64,000 bases of DNA from Enterococcus cecorum DSM 20682 = ATCC 43198 (GCF_000407565.1 NZ_ASWI01000004.1:514001-578000); one strand, 5' to 3'. Counted from the stretch's first letter, positions 1 to 10,461 are shown. The notes: a model not told the origin generated them from the letters alone. A program made the numbers and translations.

Positions 1-236
1 TTCTTGATGCGATTCCTGTTGATCATATTTTACGTTTTGAAAGTGAATTATTTGAATATATGGAAGCTAACCATAATGACTTGTTCGAAACGATTCGTAC
101 CACAAAAGACTTACCTGATGAGGACGAATTGAAAAAAGCAATTGGTGAATTCAGAGATTCATATAAAGAAACTTTAGATGCGCAACAATCTAAAAAAGAA
201 CGCATTGCAGAAATGGTAAATGCACAAAATTATTGA
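1..236 (+). CDS. atpA: ATP synthase F1 alpha subunit (3' end only)
   Basis: The last 77 codons of an open frame run in from the left edge (frame begins at base 3) and stop at TGA 234-236. The translated end is acidic and helical (LFEYMEANHNDL, then SKKERIAEMVN), as in the C-terminal domain of the F1 alpha subunit. It lies 11 bp before atpG, the usual atpA-atpG-atpD-atpC order. The nucleotide-binding domain lies outside the window, so identification rests on the C-terminal sequence and on operon position. Confidence 0.93.
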   Translation, partial: LDAIPVDHILRFESELFEYMEANHNDLFETIRTTKDLPDEDELKKAIGEFRDSYKETLDAQQSKKERIAEMVNAQNY

Positions 237-247
237 GGTGAATTGAA

Positions 248-1150
248 ATGGGTGCATCTTTAAACGAGATCAAGCAAAGAATTACCTCTACGAAAAAAAC
301 AAGCCAAATTACGAAAGCGATGCACATGGTTTCAGCAGCTAAATTAACTAAATCGGAATCGCATTCTCGCCAGTTTCAAATTTATGCGGAAAAAGTGCGT
401 GAGGTTGTAACGCACTTAGCTGCGCAACAAATCTTAGCTATTGAAGATAATAAGAATGCGAATAAATTTGACTACAATAGTATGTTGATTACACGTCCGG
501 TTAAGAAAACAGGCTATATCGTCATTACTTCTGATGGTGGTTTAGTTGGTGGTTATAATAGTTCGATTCTAAAACAAATGATGGCTATTTTTGAAAAAGA
601 TCATGAGAATAAAGAAGATTATGTCGTGATTTCTATTGGTGCAACTGGGGCTGAGTTTTTTAAATCTAGAGGCATTTCGCTAGCTTACGAATTACGTAAC
701 TTATCTGATCAACCAAGCTTTGAAGAAGTACGTAAGATTGTTCATATGGCAACGACAATGTATCAAAATGAAGTCTTTGATGAATTATATGTTTGTTACA
801 ATCATCATGTAAACTCATTAACTAGTCAGTTCCGTGTTGAAAAAATGTTACCTATTTCAGACTTGGATCCAGGTCAAAAGAAAGAATACGAACAAGAATA
901 CATCTTTGAACCTTCGAAAGACGCGATATTAAATCAACTCTTACCACAATACGCTGAAAGCTTGATTTATGGGGCAATTGTGGATGCGAAAACAGCAGAA
1001 CACGCTGCAGGAATGACTGCGATGAAGACTGCGACAGATAACGCAACGAAGATTATCGATGATTTAACTATTGCATATAACCGTGCACGTCAAGGGGCTA
1101 TTACCCAAGAAATTACCGAAATTGTTGGTGGCGCGGCTGCCTTAGAATAA
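248..1150 (+). CDS. atpG: ATP synthase F1 gamma subunit
   Basis: This is the 300-residue central rotor shaft of F1 on the cytoplasmic face of the membrane. It couples proton flow through the c-ring to catalysis in the alpha3-beta3 hexamer. The N-terminus ([21 protein letters not shown]) and the C-terminus ([21 protein letters not shown]) are the two signature helices of the gamma family that form the coiled-coil axle. An SD (GAGGTG) precedes the ATG. Length is slightly above the usual 285-290 because of an insertion around residues 60-75. The gene is co-transcribed with its atp neighbours. Confidence 0.98.
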   Translation: MGASLNEIKQRITSTKKTSQITKAMHMVSAAKLTKSESHSRQFQIYAEKVREVVTHLAAQQILAIEDNKNANKFDYNSMLITRPVKKTGYIVITSDGGLVGGYNSSILKQMMAIFEKDHENKEDYVVISIGATGAEFFKSRGISLAYELRNLSDQPSFEEVRKIVHMATTMYQNEVFDELYVCYNHHVNSLTSQFRVEKMLPISDLDPGQKKEYEQEYIFEPSKDAILNQLLPQYAESLIYGAIVDAKTAEHAAGMTAMKTATDNATKIIDDLTIAYNRARQGAITQEITEIVGGAAALE

Positions 1151-1176
1151 TTTCGAGAATGAGTGGAGGAAAATAA

Positions 1177-2583
<1,407 letters not shown>

Positions 2584-2596
2584 AAAGAGGTGTCCT

Positions 2597-3019
2597 ATGG
2601 AAAATAGTATAACTGTTCGAGTTGTCACACCAGCAGGACTTGTTTATGACCATCATGCAGCTATTGTTGTTGCTAAGACACCAACTGGTGAAATTGGGAT
2701 TTTGGCAAACCATGCACCAATTATCGTTCCATTAACTATTGATGAAGTTAGGGTTAAGCGAACTGACTCTGATACGCACGTTGATTGGATTGCTGTAAAT
2801 AGTGGAATTATGGAAGTCCGTGATAATGTAGTGACCATTTTAGCGGATAGTGCTGAGCGTGAACGTGATATCGATGTACCACGCGCACAAAGAGCAAAAC
2901 AACGCGCTGAACGATTAATTCAAGAGGCAAAAGAAAATAAAGATAGTGATACATTGAAACGTGCCGAAGTTATGTTACATCGTGCTATGAATCGATTGAA
3001 AGTATCACAACACCAATAA
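2597..3019 (+). CDS. atpC: ATP synthase F1 epsilon subunit
   Basis: A 140-residue protein with the N-terminal beta-sandwich (VRVVTPAGLVYDHHA, GEIGILANHAPIIVPL) and a C-terminal two-helix domain rich in Arg and Lys. The C-terminal helices can insert into F1 and inhibit ATP hydrolysis. SD AAAGAGG lies 8 bp before the ATG. This is the last gene of the atp operon, followed at once by a strong terminator. Confidence 0.98.
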   Translation: MENSITVRVVTPAGLVYDHHAAIVVAKTPTGEIGILANHAPIIVPLTIDEVRVKRTDSDTHVDWIAVNSGIMEVRDNVVTILADSAERERDIDVPRAQRAKQRAERLIQEAKENKDSDTLKRAEVMLHRAMNRLKVSQHQ

Positions 3020-3026
3020 AAAAAAA

Positions 3027-3061
3027 GACTTGAGACCCTGTATTTGGCTCAAGTCTTTTTT
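3027..3061. terminator. Bidirectional terminator between atpC and the SufT-like gene
   Basis: GACTTGAG (3027-3034) pairs with CTCAAGTC (3048-3055), with A-runs before and T-runs after, so it can work on both strands. It closes the atp operon and the convergent minus-strand gene. Confidence 0.9.
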
Positions 3062-3071
3062 ATTCGTTTTA

Positions 3072-3416
3072 TTAGCGAATACCTAGGGCAATTCTAGCAT
3101 ATCGACTCATTCGATCAGTTGTCCAAGCTGGATACCATACAAGTTTGACATCTACACTTTTGACCTCTTCTACTTCCTCTAAGGCATCATGAATATTATC
3201 AGTTAAGATATCTGCTAATGGGCAGCCCATTGTAGTTAAAGTCATTTTAATGACCGTTTCACCGGTTGAACCATTAAATTCAACTTCATAAACCAATCCT
3301 AAGTTTACGATATCAATCCCTAATTCAGGGTCAATAACTGTTTCTAAAGCCGTTAAGATTTTTTCTTTAATCGCTTCGATTTGTTCTTCTGTATATGAAT
3401 GTTGTTGATCAGACAT
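3072..3416 (-). CDS. SufT/MIP18-like Fe-S assembly factor (DUF59)
   Basis: A 114-residue protein of the DUF59/MIP18 family (YitW/PaaD-like). Family members help carry or mature Fe-S clusters. Hallmarks seen are VIDPELGIDIVNLGLVYEV near residues 36-54 and TTMGCPLADIL near residue 87, which contains the conserved Cys of the family. Length is typical. The gene is single, convergent with atpC, and has its own promoter upstream on the minus strand. No other suf gene lies nearby, so the target protein is unknown. Confidence 0.88.
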   Translation of the reverse strand: MSDQQHSYTEEQIEAIKEKILTALETVIDPELGIDIVNLGLVYEVEFNGSTGETVIKMTLTTMGCPLADILTDNIHDALEEVEEVKSVDVKLVWYPAWTTDRMSRYARIALGIR

Positions 3417-3444
3417 GAATATCCCTCCAAAATTTATATACTTT

Positions 3445-3473
3445 ATGATACAGAATTTTGAACGTTTTGTAAA
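3445..3473 (-). promoter_or_regulatory. Promoter of the SufT-like gene
   Basis: Reading the minus strand, TTTACA and TATCAT are separated by 17 bp, just upstream of a GGAGGG SD and the ATG at 3416. Confidence 0.6.
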
Positions 3474-3631
3474 TTATTGAAACTCTAAAAGCATGTTTTT
3501 CAATTAGGAGGATATTTTGTACGTTAAAATCAAGTACTTATCCAGCTCTTTCATTTCCTTTTGAAAAAGTCTTGATTGCTTTTCATGAAAAAATAATGTA
3601 TCATAATAATGTTAAAGAATTAGGAGGTAAC

Positions 3632-3868
3632 ATGTTAAATAATAGTATTGAACAGATTGTACGTTTTACAAGTCATCTCATTTGGATATATTTAGCATTT
3701 TGGTCTTTGCAGTCACTAAATTTGCAAACACTATTTAAAAAGCAAAAGGCTAGCCAAATTAGGGTATTCATGTTACTTCTCGCTATAGGTCTCGGTTACC
3801 TGGTAAGTAGTTTTTTCTTTGAGATTTTACAATTGTCGAAAAATCTTTTTATTGCTAGATTGCAGTAA
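3632..3868 (+). CDS. DUF1146 small membrane protein (YwzB-like)
   Basis: A 78-residue protein with two predicted membrane segments (about residues 12-32 and 45-65). The ATG at 3632 follows a perfect TAGGAGG at 7 bp. A longer frame from 3572 lacks an SD and is rejected. The family (YwzB in Bacillus) sits between the atp operon and murA in many Firmicutes, and the same arrangement is seen here. Its function is not known. The 215 bp upstream hold the divergent promoter of the SufT-like gene and AT-rich DNA with no clear element. Confidence 0.82.
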   Translation: MLNNSIEQIVRFTSHLIWIYLAFWSLQSLNLQTLFKKQKASQIRVFMLLLAIGLGYLVSSFFFEILQLSKNLFIARLQ

Positions 3869-3900
3869 AGAGTAGTGTATTTTTGGAGGGAACGAATGTA

Positions 3901-5199
3901 ATGGAAGAAATTATCGTTCAAGGAGGCAATGCTCTTAAAGGTTCAGTAAAAATAGAAGGTGCTAAGAATGCGGTTCTTCCCATTTTAGCTGCAAGTCTTC
4001 TAGCGGATCAAGGGCAGACAGTATTAAACAATGTACCAATTCTTTCAGATGTGTTTACAATGAATGAAGTGATACGTCATTTAAATGTAGCATTAACTTT
4101 TAATGAAGATATAAATCAAGTAGTAATTGATGCAACAAATGAATTAGCTATTGAAGCACCTTATGAATATGTCAGCAAAATGCGTGCTTCAATTGTCGTC
4201 ATGGGCCCTTTGTTGGCAAGAAATGGTCATGCTAAAGTTGCGATGCCTGGTGGTTGTGCTATTGGTAAGCGTCCAATTGATTTACATCTTAAGGGATTCC
4301 AAGCATTAGGCGCAACAATTAATCAAGCAGAAGGATATATTGAAGCGATTGCGGATGAATTGCATGGTGCTCATATCTATTTAGATTTTCCTAGTGTGGG
4401 CGCAACACAAAATATTATGATGGCTGCGGTTAAAGCAAAAGGTACAACTATTATCGAAAATGTTGCTCGTGAACCTGAGATTGTTGATTTAGCAAATATT
4501 TTAAATAAAATGGGTGCGAAAATCTATGGCGCAGGTACAGAAACCATGCGTATTGAAGGTGTTGAACATTTACATGGTGTTACGCATTCTATCGTTCAAG
4601 ACCGTATCGAAGCAGGCACATTTATGGTTGCTGCTGCGATGACTGGTGGCGATGTCATTATTAATGATGCCATCTCAGAACACAATCGTCCATTAATTTC
4701 TAAATTGATGGAGATGGGTGCAAAAATATTTGAAGTTGAAGAAGGTTTACGAGTGATTGGTCCAAAAGAATTGAAACCTACTGATGTGAAGACTTTACCT
4801 CATCCAGGTTTTCCAACTGATATGCAAGCTCAGATGACAGCCATTCAATTAGTGGCAAAAGGAAATAGCTTTGTAACGGAAACAGTTTTTGAAAATCGTT
4901 TCCAACATTTGGAAGAAATGCGTAGAATGAATGCGCATGTGAAAATTGATGGCTCTGTAGCATGTATTGAAGGTGGCCATGAATTGCAAGGGGCAACAGT
5001 CTATGCAACTGACTTGCGTGCAGCAGCGGCTTTAATTCTTGCAGGTTTAAAAGCAAAAGGGAGAACACGAGTCCGTAATTTGAAATATTTAGATCGTGGC
5101 TATTATAAATTCCATGAGAAATTACGTGCTTTAGGTGCCGATGTTGTCCGTGTAGATATTGACGAAAAGTTAGCTGAAAAAGAAAAAGTGAATGCGTAA
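3901..5199 (+). CDS. murA: UDP-N-acetylglucosamine 1-carboxyvinyltransferase MurA
   Basis: First committed step of peptidoglycan synthesis in the cytoplasm: enolpyruvyl transfer from PEP to UDP-GlcNAc. A 432-residue EPSP-synthase-fold protein. It begins [21 protein letters not shown] and has the fosfomycin-binding catalytic Cys at about residue 119 in [15 protein letters not shown]. The conserved [11 protein letters not shown] motif is near the end. The ATG at 3901 is chosen because GGAGG lies about 11 bp before it and overlaps the alternative TTG at 3883. Low-GC Gram-positives often have two MurA paralogs; position after DUF1146 suggests the MurAA type. Confidence 0.97.
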   Translation: MEEIIVQGGNALKGSVKIEGAKNAVLPILAASLLADQGQTVLNNVPILSDVFTMNEVIRHLNVALTFNEDINQVVIDATNELAIEAPYEYVSKMRASIVVMGPLLARNGHAKVAMPGGCAIGKRPIDLHLKGFQALGATINQAEGYIEAIADELHGAHIYLDFPSVGATQNIMMAAVKAKGTTIIENVAREPEIVDLANILNKMGAKIYGAGTETMRIEGVEHLHGVTHSIVQDRIEAGTFMVAAAMTGGDVIINDAISEHNRPLISKLMEMGAKIFEVEEGLRVIGPKELKPTDVKTLPHPGFPTDMQAQMTAIQLVAKGNSFVTETVFENRFQHLEEMRRMNAHVKIDGSVACIEGGHELQGATVYATDLRAAAALILAGLKAKGRTRVRNLKYLDRGYYKFHEKLRALGADVVRVDIDEKLAEKEKVNA

Positions 5200-5211
5200 A
5201 AGGAAAGCATT

Positions 5212-5388
5212 ATGAAAAATACTCGCTATATTAGAAATGTTTTATTTAAAATATTTTTTGTATTTATTTTAGCAGTGCTGTTATTCTTTGTTGGTTTAGT
5301 GATTGGTTATGGTATTATTGGTGATGGCCATCCACTTGAAGTGTTAAATCCAGCTATCTGGTACCATATTTTTGATTTTTTGAAGTAA
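5212..5388 (+). CDS. EpuA-like small membrane protein (annotated in the family as RNA polymerase subunit beta)
   Basis: A 58-residue frame starts at ATG 5212 after AAAGGAAAG, 12 bp behind murA. It has a basic N-terminus (MKNTRYIRNVLFK), one hydrophobic helix of about 24 residues, then GYGIIGDGHP and a short tail ending in LNPAIWYHIFDFLK. This matches the EpuA family (PF11772), which in streptococci and enterococci lies directly behind murA. Many database entries call it DNA-directed RNA polymerase subunit beta, but nothing in this sequence supports a polymerase role. Likely co-transcribed with murA. Confidence 0.8.
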   Translation: MKNTRYIRNVLFKIFFVFILAVLLFFVGLVIGYGIIGDGHPLEVLNPAIWYHIFDFLK

Positions 5389-5450
5389 AATAAGAAGGTT
5401 GACTAGTAAGATAGCTTGCTAGTCAATTTTTATAGTTGGAGGAAAAACAA

Positions 5451-5717
5451 ATGAAAAAATTTCTGATTGCAATTGTGCGTGGTTATCAACGTTTTATCTC
5501 TCCATTATTTCCGCCTAGTTGTCGCTATCATCCGACCTGTTCGAACTATATGATTCAAGCGATTAAAGTTCATGGGGCATTTAAAGGCACATTAATGGGG
5601 ATCGCAAGGATATTAAGATGTCATCCATTTGTAAAGGGGGGTGTCGATTATGTGCCTTTAACATTTTCATTGAAGCGAAATACAAAGGATCAACATCGTC
5701 CTAATTATAAGGATTAG
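5451..5717 (+). CDS. yidD: Membrane protein insertion efficiency factor YidD
   Basis: An 88-residue YidD family protein that assists YidC-dependent membrane insertion. Diagnostic motifs are [20 protein letters not shown] (residues about 12-31), RILRCHP and GGVDYVP. The N-terminal amphipathic stretch is thought to associate with the inner face of the membrane. The ATG at 5451 sits 7 bp behind GGAGG; the TTG at 5436 overlaps that SD and is rejected. A weak hairpin with a T-run follows at about 5710-5738. Confidence 0.93.
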   Translation: MKKFLIAIVRGYQRFISPLFPPSCRYHPTCSNYMIQAIKVHGAFKGTLMGIARILRCHPFVKGGVDYVPLTFSLKRNTKDQHRPNYKD

Positions 5718-5735
5718 GATTTTGTTGGTCCTTTT

Positions 5736-5750
5736 TTGCAAACGCTTTTA
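5736..5750 (+). promoter_or_regulatory. cre-like site upstream of the liv operon
   Basis: TTGCAAACGCTTTTA matches the catabolite-responsive consensus WTGNAANCGNWNNCW at all but one fixed position. It lies about 65 bp upstream of the livJ -35 box. CcpA, encoded at 36 kb, would be the binder. Confidence 0.5.
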
Positions 5751-5796
5751 AATTGTGTATATTTTTCCGAATTGAATTATATTTCCTAAAATAATA

Positions 5797-5811
5797 AATT
5801 TTCTGAAAATT
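5797..5811 (+). promoter_or_regulatory. CodY box (15/15 consensus)
   Basis: AATTTTCTGAAAATT is an exact match to the CodY consensus AATTTTCWGAAAATT and ends 3 bp before the -35 of livJ. A second, weaker match (10/15) at 5817-5831 overlaps the -35 and spacer. CodY bound to branched-chain amino acids would be placed to repress this branched-chain amino acid transporter. Confidence 0.9.
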
Positions 5812-5814
5812 CTG

Positions 5815-5843
5815 TTGACAATTAGAAAATTTTTATGTATATT
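5815..5843 (+). promoter_or_regulatory. livJ promoter
   Basis: TTGACA (5815-5820) and TATATT (5838-5843) are separated by 17 bp, about 40 bp upstream of the livJ start. Confidence 0.88.
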
Positions 5844-5883
5844 GTTGACATATTCTAAATGGTATTAAGGGAGGACAACTAGG

Positions 5884-7065
5884 ATGAAAATGAAAAAATT
5901 AGCTTATTTAGTAGCAGGTTTAGTATTACTTTCAGCATGTAGCGCTGCACCAGGTGGTGGTAAAGGAGCTGCCGGTGGTGGAAACAAACAATCTGGAGAC
6001 ACCATTAAAATTGGGGTGAACCTTGAATTATCTGGTGGTGTAGCAGCCTATGGTAGCGCTGAAAAAAATGGTGTGGAATTAGCTGCAGAACAAATTAATA
6101 AAGACGGCGGTATTTTGGGTAAAAAAGTGAAGTTGGTTGTCAAAGATAATAAATCTGACAATAATGAAGCAGCCACAGTCGCAGCAAACTTAGTGACTAA
6201 TGATAAAGTTGTAGCAGTTATTGGACCAGCAACATCAGGAGCAACCAAAACTGTGATTCCAAATATGACGAAAGCACAGGTGCCAGTCATTTCACCATCT
6301 GCAACTGATGACTCAATTACTTTAAATGGCAAGGACGTTCAGAAATATGTTTTCCGCTCATGTTTCCAAGATAGTTTCCAAGGAATTATGTTAGCTGATT
6401 ATGCAACAAATAAATTAAAAGCTGAAAAAGTAGCGATTTTGGCTGATAATTCAAGTGATTATGCGATTGGATTAACCAAAGCTTTCAAGAAAGAATACAA
6501 AGGTGAAATTGTTCTAGAAGAAAACTTTACACAAGATGATAAGGATTTTCAAGCAGTATTAACAAAACTTAAAGGAAAAGATTTTGATGCTATCTATGTT
6601 CCAGGTTATTACACACAAGCAGGTTTAATCATTAAGCAAGCTCGTGAATTAGGAATTACGCAACCAATCATCGGTGCAGATGGTTTTGGTGATGAAAAGA
6701 TGGTACAAACAGCTGGAGCACAAAATGTAAACAATGTATTTTATAGTACCCACTTCTCTACAAAGGCACCTGCAACTGATAAGGTACCTGCGTTTATTGA
6801 AGCTTATAAAGCAAAATACAATGCTGAACCTTCAACATTTAACGCTTTAGCCTATGATTCACTATACATGATTAAACAAGCAATTGAAGATCAAAAATCA
6901 GCAGACTCTGCAGCCATTCAAAAAGGCTTAGCAAACTTGAAGGATTTTGAAGGTGTTACTGGTACGATGACTATTGATAAGAACCACAATCCTGAAAAAT
7001 CACTTGTAATTCTTGGCTTAACAGATGGTAAAGAATCATCTGCAGAAACCATCAATGCAAAATAA
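5884..7065 (+). CDS. livJ: Branched-chain amino acid ABC transporter, substrate-binding lipoprotein
   Basis: A 393-residue extracellular lipoprotein. The signal peptide ends in the lipobox LSAC (Cys about residue 19), followed by a Gly-rich linker and a type I periplasmic-binding fold (IKIGVNLELSGGVAAYG, AVIGPATSGATK, PVISPSATDD). It should capture Leu, Ile or Val and deliver them to LivHM. GGGAGG lies 8 bp before the ATG. First gene of livJHMGF-CBS/ACT, under a promoter with a consensus CodY box. A hairpin behind it probably lowers expression of the downstream genes relative to the binding protein. Confidence 0.94.
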   Translation: MKMKKLAYLVAGLVLLSACSAAPGGGKGAAGGGNKQSGDTIKIGVNLELSGGVAAYGSAEKNGVELAAEQINKDGGILGKKVKLVVKDNKSDNNEAATVAANLVTNDKVVAVIGPATSGATKTVIPNMTKAQVPVISPSATDDSITLNGKDVQKYVFRSCFQDSFQGIMLADYATNKLKAEKVAILADNSSDYAIGLTKAFKKEYKGEIVLEENFTQDDKDFQAVLTKLKGKDFDAIYVPGYYTQAGLIIKQARELGITQPIIGADGFGDEKMVQTAGAQNVNNVFYSTHFSTKAPATDKVPAFIEAYKAKYNAEPSTFNALAYDSLYMIKQAIEDQKSADSAAIQKGLANLKDFEGVTGTMTIDKNHNPEKSLVILGLTDGKESSAETINAK

Positions 7066-7072
7066 TGAAAGT

Positions 7073-7104
7073 GGAGGTCTGGCTCAGGTCAGCCTCCTTC
7101 TTTT
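7073..7104 (+). terminator. Leaky terminator or attenuator between livJ and livH
   Basis: GGAGG (7073-7077) pairs with CCTCC (7093-7097). A further three to four pairs lie inside a one-base bulge, followed by TTCTTTT. Since livHMGF have no other visible promoter, read-through must occur, giving excess binding protein. Confidence 0.65.
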
Positions 7105-7134
7105 AAACTTTATATAGAAAGAGAGATTTGCAAT

Positions 7135-8013
7135 ATGGAAGCAATCATTCAACAGTTAATAAATGGTTTGTTCCTGGGAAGTATCTATGCCTTATTAGCA
7201 TTAGGTTACACCATGGTATATGGAATCATCAAGTTGATTAACTTTGCCCATGGTGAGATTTATATGATTGGTAGTTTTATTGGCTATTTCCTATTAAATA
7301 ATACGGGAATTGGTTTTTTCCCAGCAATGATTATTTCAATGATTGCCTGTGCTTTATTAGGTGTAACCATTGAATTTTTAGCTTATCGTCCTTTGAGAAA
7401 ATCAACACGTATTTCTGCTTTGATTACAGCAATTGGTGTATCCTTCTTTTTACAAAACATTATGATTTATTTCTTTTCGCCAGATGTACGACCATTTCCA
7501 CAAGATATCACTCGGAAAACTTATCATCTTGGCTTTATTGAAGTAAGCAATATTCAAGTATTAATCTTAGTTGTATCTATTGTTTTAATGGTATTGTTAC
7601 AATTAATTATTCAGAAGACTAAGATGGGTAAAGCAATGCGGGCTGTGAGTGTGGATGCAGATGCTGCCCAATTAATGGGAATTAGTGTCAACCGAACCAT
7701 TTCCTTTACCTTTGCGCTTGGATCTGCATTAGCTGCTGCCGGTGGTATGTTAATTGGTTTGTATTATAATTCAATTGATCCAATGATGGGGGTTGCTCCA
7801 GGACTTAAAGCGTTTATTGCTGCGGTTTTAGGTGGTATTGGGATTATTCCTGGTGCGGCTTTAGGTGGATTTGTGATTGGCTTGATTGAAACAATTTCCA
7901 CTGCTTTTGGATTTTCTGATTATAAGGATGCTTTGGTGTACTTGATTTTAATAATTATTCTTTTCGTACGTCCGGCTGGTATCCTTGGTAAAAATGTTAA
8001 AGAGAAAGTGTAG
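7135..8013 (+). CDS. livH: Branched-chain amino acid ABC transporter permease LivH
   Basis: A 292-residue inner-membrane permease with about eight hydrophobic segments. It begins with the LivH hallmark NGLFLGSIYALLALGYTMVYGIIKLINFAHGE. The cytoplasmic coupling region GKAMRAVSVDADAAQLMGI (about residues 163-181) is the EAA-type loop that contacts LivG or LivF. It ends 9 bp before livM and depends on transcription passing the livJ hairpin. Confidence 0.95.
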   Translation: MEAIIQQLINGLFLGSIYALLALGYTMVYGIIKLINFAHGEIYMIGSFIGYFLLNNTGIGFFPAMIISMIACALLGVTIEFLAYRPLRKSTRISALITAIGVSFFLQNIMIYFFSPDVRPFPQDITRKTYHLGFIEVSNIQVLILVVSIVLMVLLQLIIQKTKMGKAMRAVSVDADAAQLMGISVNRTISFTFALGSALAAAGGMLIGLYYNSIDPMMGVAPGLKAFIAAVLGGIGIIPGAALGGFVIGLIETISTAFGFSDYKDALVYLILIIILFVRPAGILGKNVKEKV

Positions 8014-8022
8014 GTGCCCAAG

Positions 8023-9000
8023 ATGAAGAAAAATATAAAATATAATATCGCCTGGGTAGCTATTGCCGCAGTTGTTTATGGGGTATTGCTTGCTTTATAT
8101 AATGGCGGGTTCATCACGTTATTTACCGATGCGATTATTGTTAATATTGGTATTAATATTATTGCTGCAGTTGGGTTAAATTTGATTATTGGTTTTTCAG
8201 GACAATTCTCTTTGGGACATGCTGGTTTTATGGCAATTGGAGCATATTCTTGTGCTATCATTACTTCTAGCAATCCGACATATGGTGGTTTTATTATGGG
8301 CTTATTCGTAGGTATGCTTGTTTCTGGTATTGTTGCCTATGTAGTTGGTCTACCTACTTTACGCTTAAAAGGAGACTATTTGGCCATTGCTACTTTAGGG
8401 ATCGCAGAAATTATCCGTATTTTGATTGTGAACTTTAGAGATATCACAAATGGACCTTCAGGAATTTTCGGGTTACCACAAGTTACCACATGGGAAGTCG
8501 TTTTTGTTTTTGCTTTAATTTCGATTATCTTAGTCTCTAACTTGATGAATAGTGCGCCAGGTCGTGCCATACTATCGGTACGTGAAGATGAAATTGCTGC
8601 TGAAGCGATGGGAATTAATACGACGAAATATAAAGTACTCGCTTTTGTGATTGGTGCAGTTTTAGCAAGTATTGCCGGAACTTTGTTTGCAAGTTACCAA
8701 CAATCTGTTTTCCCTAAAGACTACCAATTTATGAAGACCATTGATATTTTGATTATTGTTGTATTTGGTGGAATCGGTAGTACAACGGGTGCAGTGCTTT
8801 CTGCTGTTGTTTTAGGGATTTTAAATATGTATTTACAAGATTTTGGCTACTTACGAATGATTCTTTACGCGCTTACTTTGATTATTATCATGATCTTTAA
8901 ACCAAGTGGCTTATTAGGTACATGGGAATTTTCAGTGAAACGTATCATTGATAAATTCACGAAGAAAGGAGACGATGTCAATGCCTCTGTTGGACGTTAA
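8023..9000 (+). CDS. livM: Branched-chain amino acid ABC transporter permease LivM
   Basis: Second permease subunit, 325 residues and about nine membrane segments. Family motifs are LNLIIGFSGQFSLGHAGFM (about residues 49-67), LPTLRLKGDYLAIATLG, and the coupling loop GRAILSVREDEIAAEAMGI. I choose ATG 8023, 6 bp behind AGGTG, over the GTG at 8014, which lacks an SD. The end overlaps livG by 20 bp, indicating translational coupling. Confidence 0.94.
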   Translation: MKKNIKYNIAWVAIAAVVYGVLLALYNGGFITLFTDAIIVNIGINIIAAVGLNLIIGFSGQFSLGHAGFMAIGAYSCAIITSSNPTYGGFIMGLFVGMLVSGIVAYVVGLPTLRLKGDYLAIATLGIAEIIRILIVNFRDITNGPSGIFGLPQVTTWEVVFVFALISIILVSNLMNSAPGRAILSVREDEIAAEAMGINTTKYKVLAFVIGAVLASIAGTLFASYQQSVFPKDYQFMKTIDILIIVVFGGIGSTTGAVLSAVVLGILNMYLQDFGYLRMILYALTLIIIMIFKPSGLLGTWEFSVKRIIDKFTKKGDDVNASVGR

Positions 9001-9757
9001 AAATTTAACTAAAAATTTTGGTGGGCTTACTGCTGTCTCACGTGTGAATCTAACTTTAGAAGAAAATGAACTAGTTGGGTTAATTGGTCCAAATGGGGCC
9101 GGCAAAACGACCTTGTTCAATTTATTGACTGGCGTGTATGTACCTTCTGAAGGTGATGTTTTATTTACTGTTGAAGGTAAGGAAAATCGCTTAAATGGCA
9201 TGAAACCATACAAGATTGCAGATTTAGGCTTATCACGTACTTTTCAAAATATTCGGCTATTTAAAGAATTAACAGTAATGGATAATGTTTTGATTGCGAT
9301 GAATACCAAACATGCAAAAGGGGTGTTTTCAAGCATTCTACGTTTACCACAGTTTTATAAAAATGATGAAGAGATGCGACAAAAAGCCAAAGATTTATTA
9401 GCAATTTTTGATTTGGATCAAAAAGTTAATACCTTAGCCAAAAACTTGCCGTATGGTGAACAAAGACGTTTGGAAATTGTGCGGGCATTAGCTACTGAGC
9501 CGAAAATTTTATTTTTAGATGAGCCAGCTGCTGGGATGAATCCACAAGAAACTGCTGAATTAACCGAATTAATCAGAAAAATCCAACGTGAATTTGGTTT
9601 AACCATTATCTTAATTGAACATGATATGAGTCTGGTTATGGATGTATGTGAACGAATTTATGTGTTGGAATATGGACGTGTCATTGCCCATGGTACACCG
9701 ATGGAAATAAAGAATAATCCAAAAGTTATTGAAGCGTATCTAGGAGGGGAAATGTAA
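8981..9757 (+). CDS. livG: Branched-chain amino acid ABC transporter ATPase LivG
   Basis: ATP-binding subunit with Walker A GPNGAGKT, Q-loop FQNIRLF, the LivG-type signature PYGEQRRLEI in place of LSGGQ, and Walker B ILFLDEPAAGMNPQE. The LivG-specific insert between Walker A and the signature is present. AAAGGAG ends 8 bp before the ATG at 8981; an ATG at 8975 is too close to it and the TTG at 8948 has no SD. The product is about 258 residues. It ends in TAATG, shared with livF. Confidence 0.95.
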   Translation: MPLLDVKNLTKNFGGLTAVSRVNLTLEENELVGLIGPNGAGKTTLFNLLTGVYVPSEGDVLFTVEGKENRLNGMKPYKIADLGLSRTFQNIRLFKELTVMDNVLIAMNTKHAKGVFSSILRLPQFYKNDEEMRQKAKDLLAIFDLDQKVNTLAKNLPYGEQRRLEIVRALATEPKILFLDEPAAGMNPQETAELTELIRKIQREFGLTIILIEHDMSLVMDVCERIYVLEYGRVIAHGTPMEIKNNPKVIEAYLGGEM

Positions 9758-10458
9758 TGCTAAAAGTACAAGATCTATCTGTTCATTATGGCATGATTCA
9801 AGCTGTCCATAATGTCAGCTTTGAAGTCAAACAAGGCGAAATTGTTTCCCTGATTGGTGCCAATGGTGCAGGCAAGACTACGATTTTAAGAACAATATCT
9901 GGTCTAGTTCGTCCTTCTAATGGTCATATTATCTTTGAGGGAAAAAATATTGAGAAAGCTGCGCCGCAAAAAATTGTTGCTGATGGCTTATCTCAAGTTC
10001 CTGAAGGGCGGCATGTTTTTAGTGGCTTAACTGTACAAGAAAATTTAGATATGGGTGCTTTTTTACGAAAAGATAGTACACTTAAAGAGGATTTTGAACA
10101 GATTTTTGCGAAGTTTCCAATTTTAAAGGAACGTCGTAATCAAGATGCTGCGACTTTATCCGGTGGAGAACAACAGATGCTTGCAATGGGACGAGCTTTG
10201 ATGTCGAAGCCAAAATTATTATTATTAGATGAACCTTCAATGGGACTTGCACCGATTTTTATCAAGGAAATTTTTTCTATCATTCAAGAAATTCAAGCGC
10301 AAGGTACAACAGTCTTATTGATTGAGCAAAATGCAAAAATGGCATTATCAATCGCCAATCGTGGCTACGTATTAGAAACTGGAAAAATTGTATTAGAAGG
10401 TACAGGAAAAGAGCTATTGGCAAGTGAAGCTGTACGTAAAGCATATCTAGGGGGGTAA
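9757..10458 (+). CDS. livF: Branched-chain amino acid ABC transporter ATPase LivF
   Basis: The second ATPase subunit, 233 residues. Walker A GANGAGKT, Q-loop SQVPEGRHVFSGLTV (typical of LivF), signature LSGGEQQML and Walker B LLLLDEPSMGLAP are present. The start overlaps the livG stop by one base. LivG and LivF are expected to form the heterodimeric motor under LivHM. Confidence 0.96.
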   Translation: MLKVQDLSVHYGMIQAVHNVSFEVKQGEIVSLIGANGAGKTTILRTISGLVRPSNGHIIFEGKNIEKAAPQKIVADGLSQVPEGRHVFSGLTVQENLDMGAFLRKDSTLKEDFEQIFAKFPILKERRNQDAATLSGGEQQMLAMGRALMSKPKLLLLDEPSMGLAPIFIKEIFSIIQEIQAQGTTVLLIEQNAKMALSIANRGYVLETGKIVLEGTGKELLASEAVRKAYLGG

Positions 10459-10461
10459 ACC

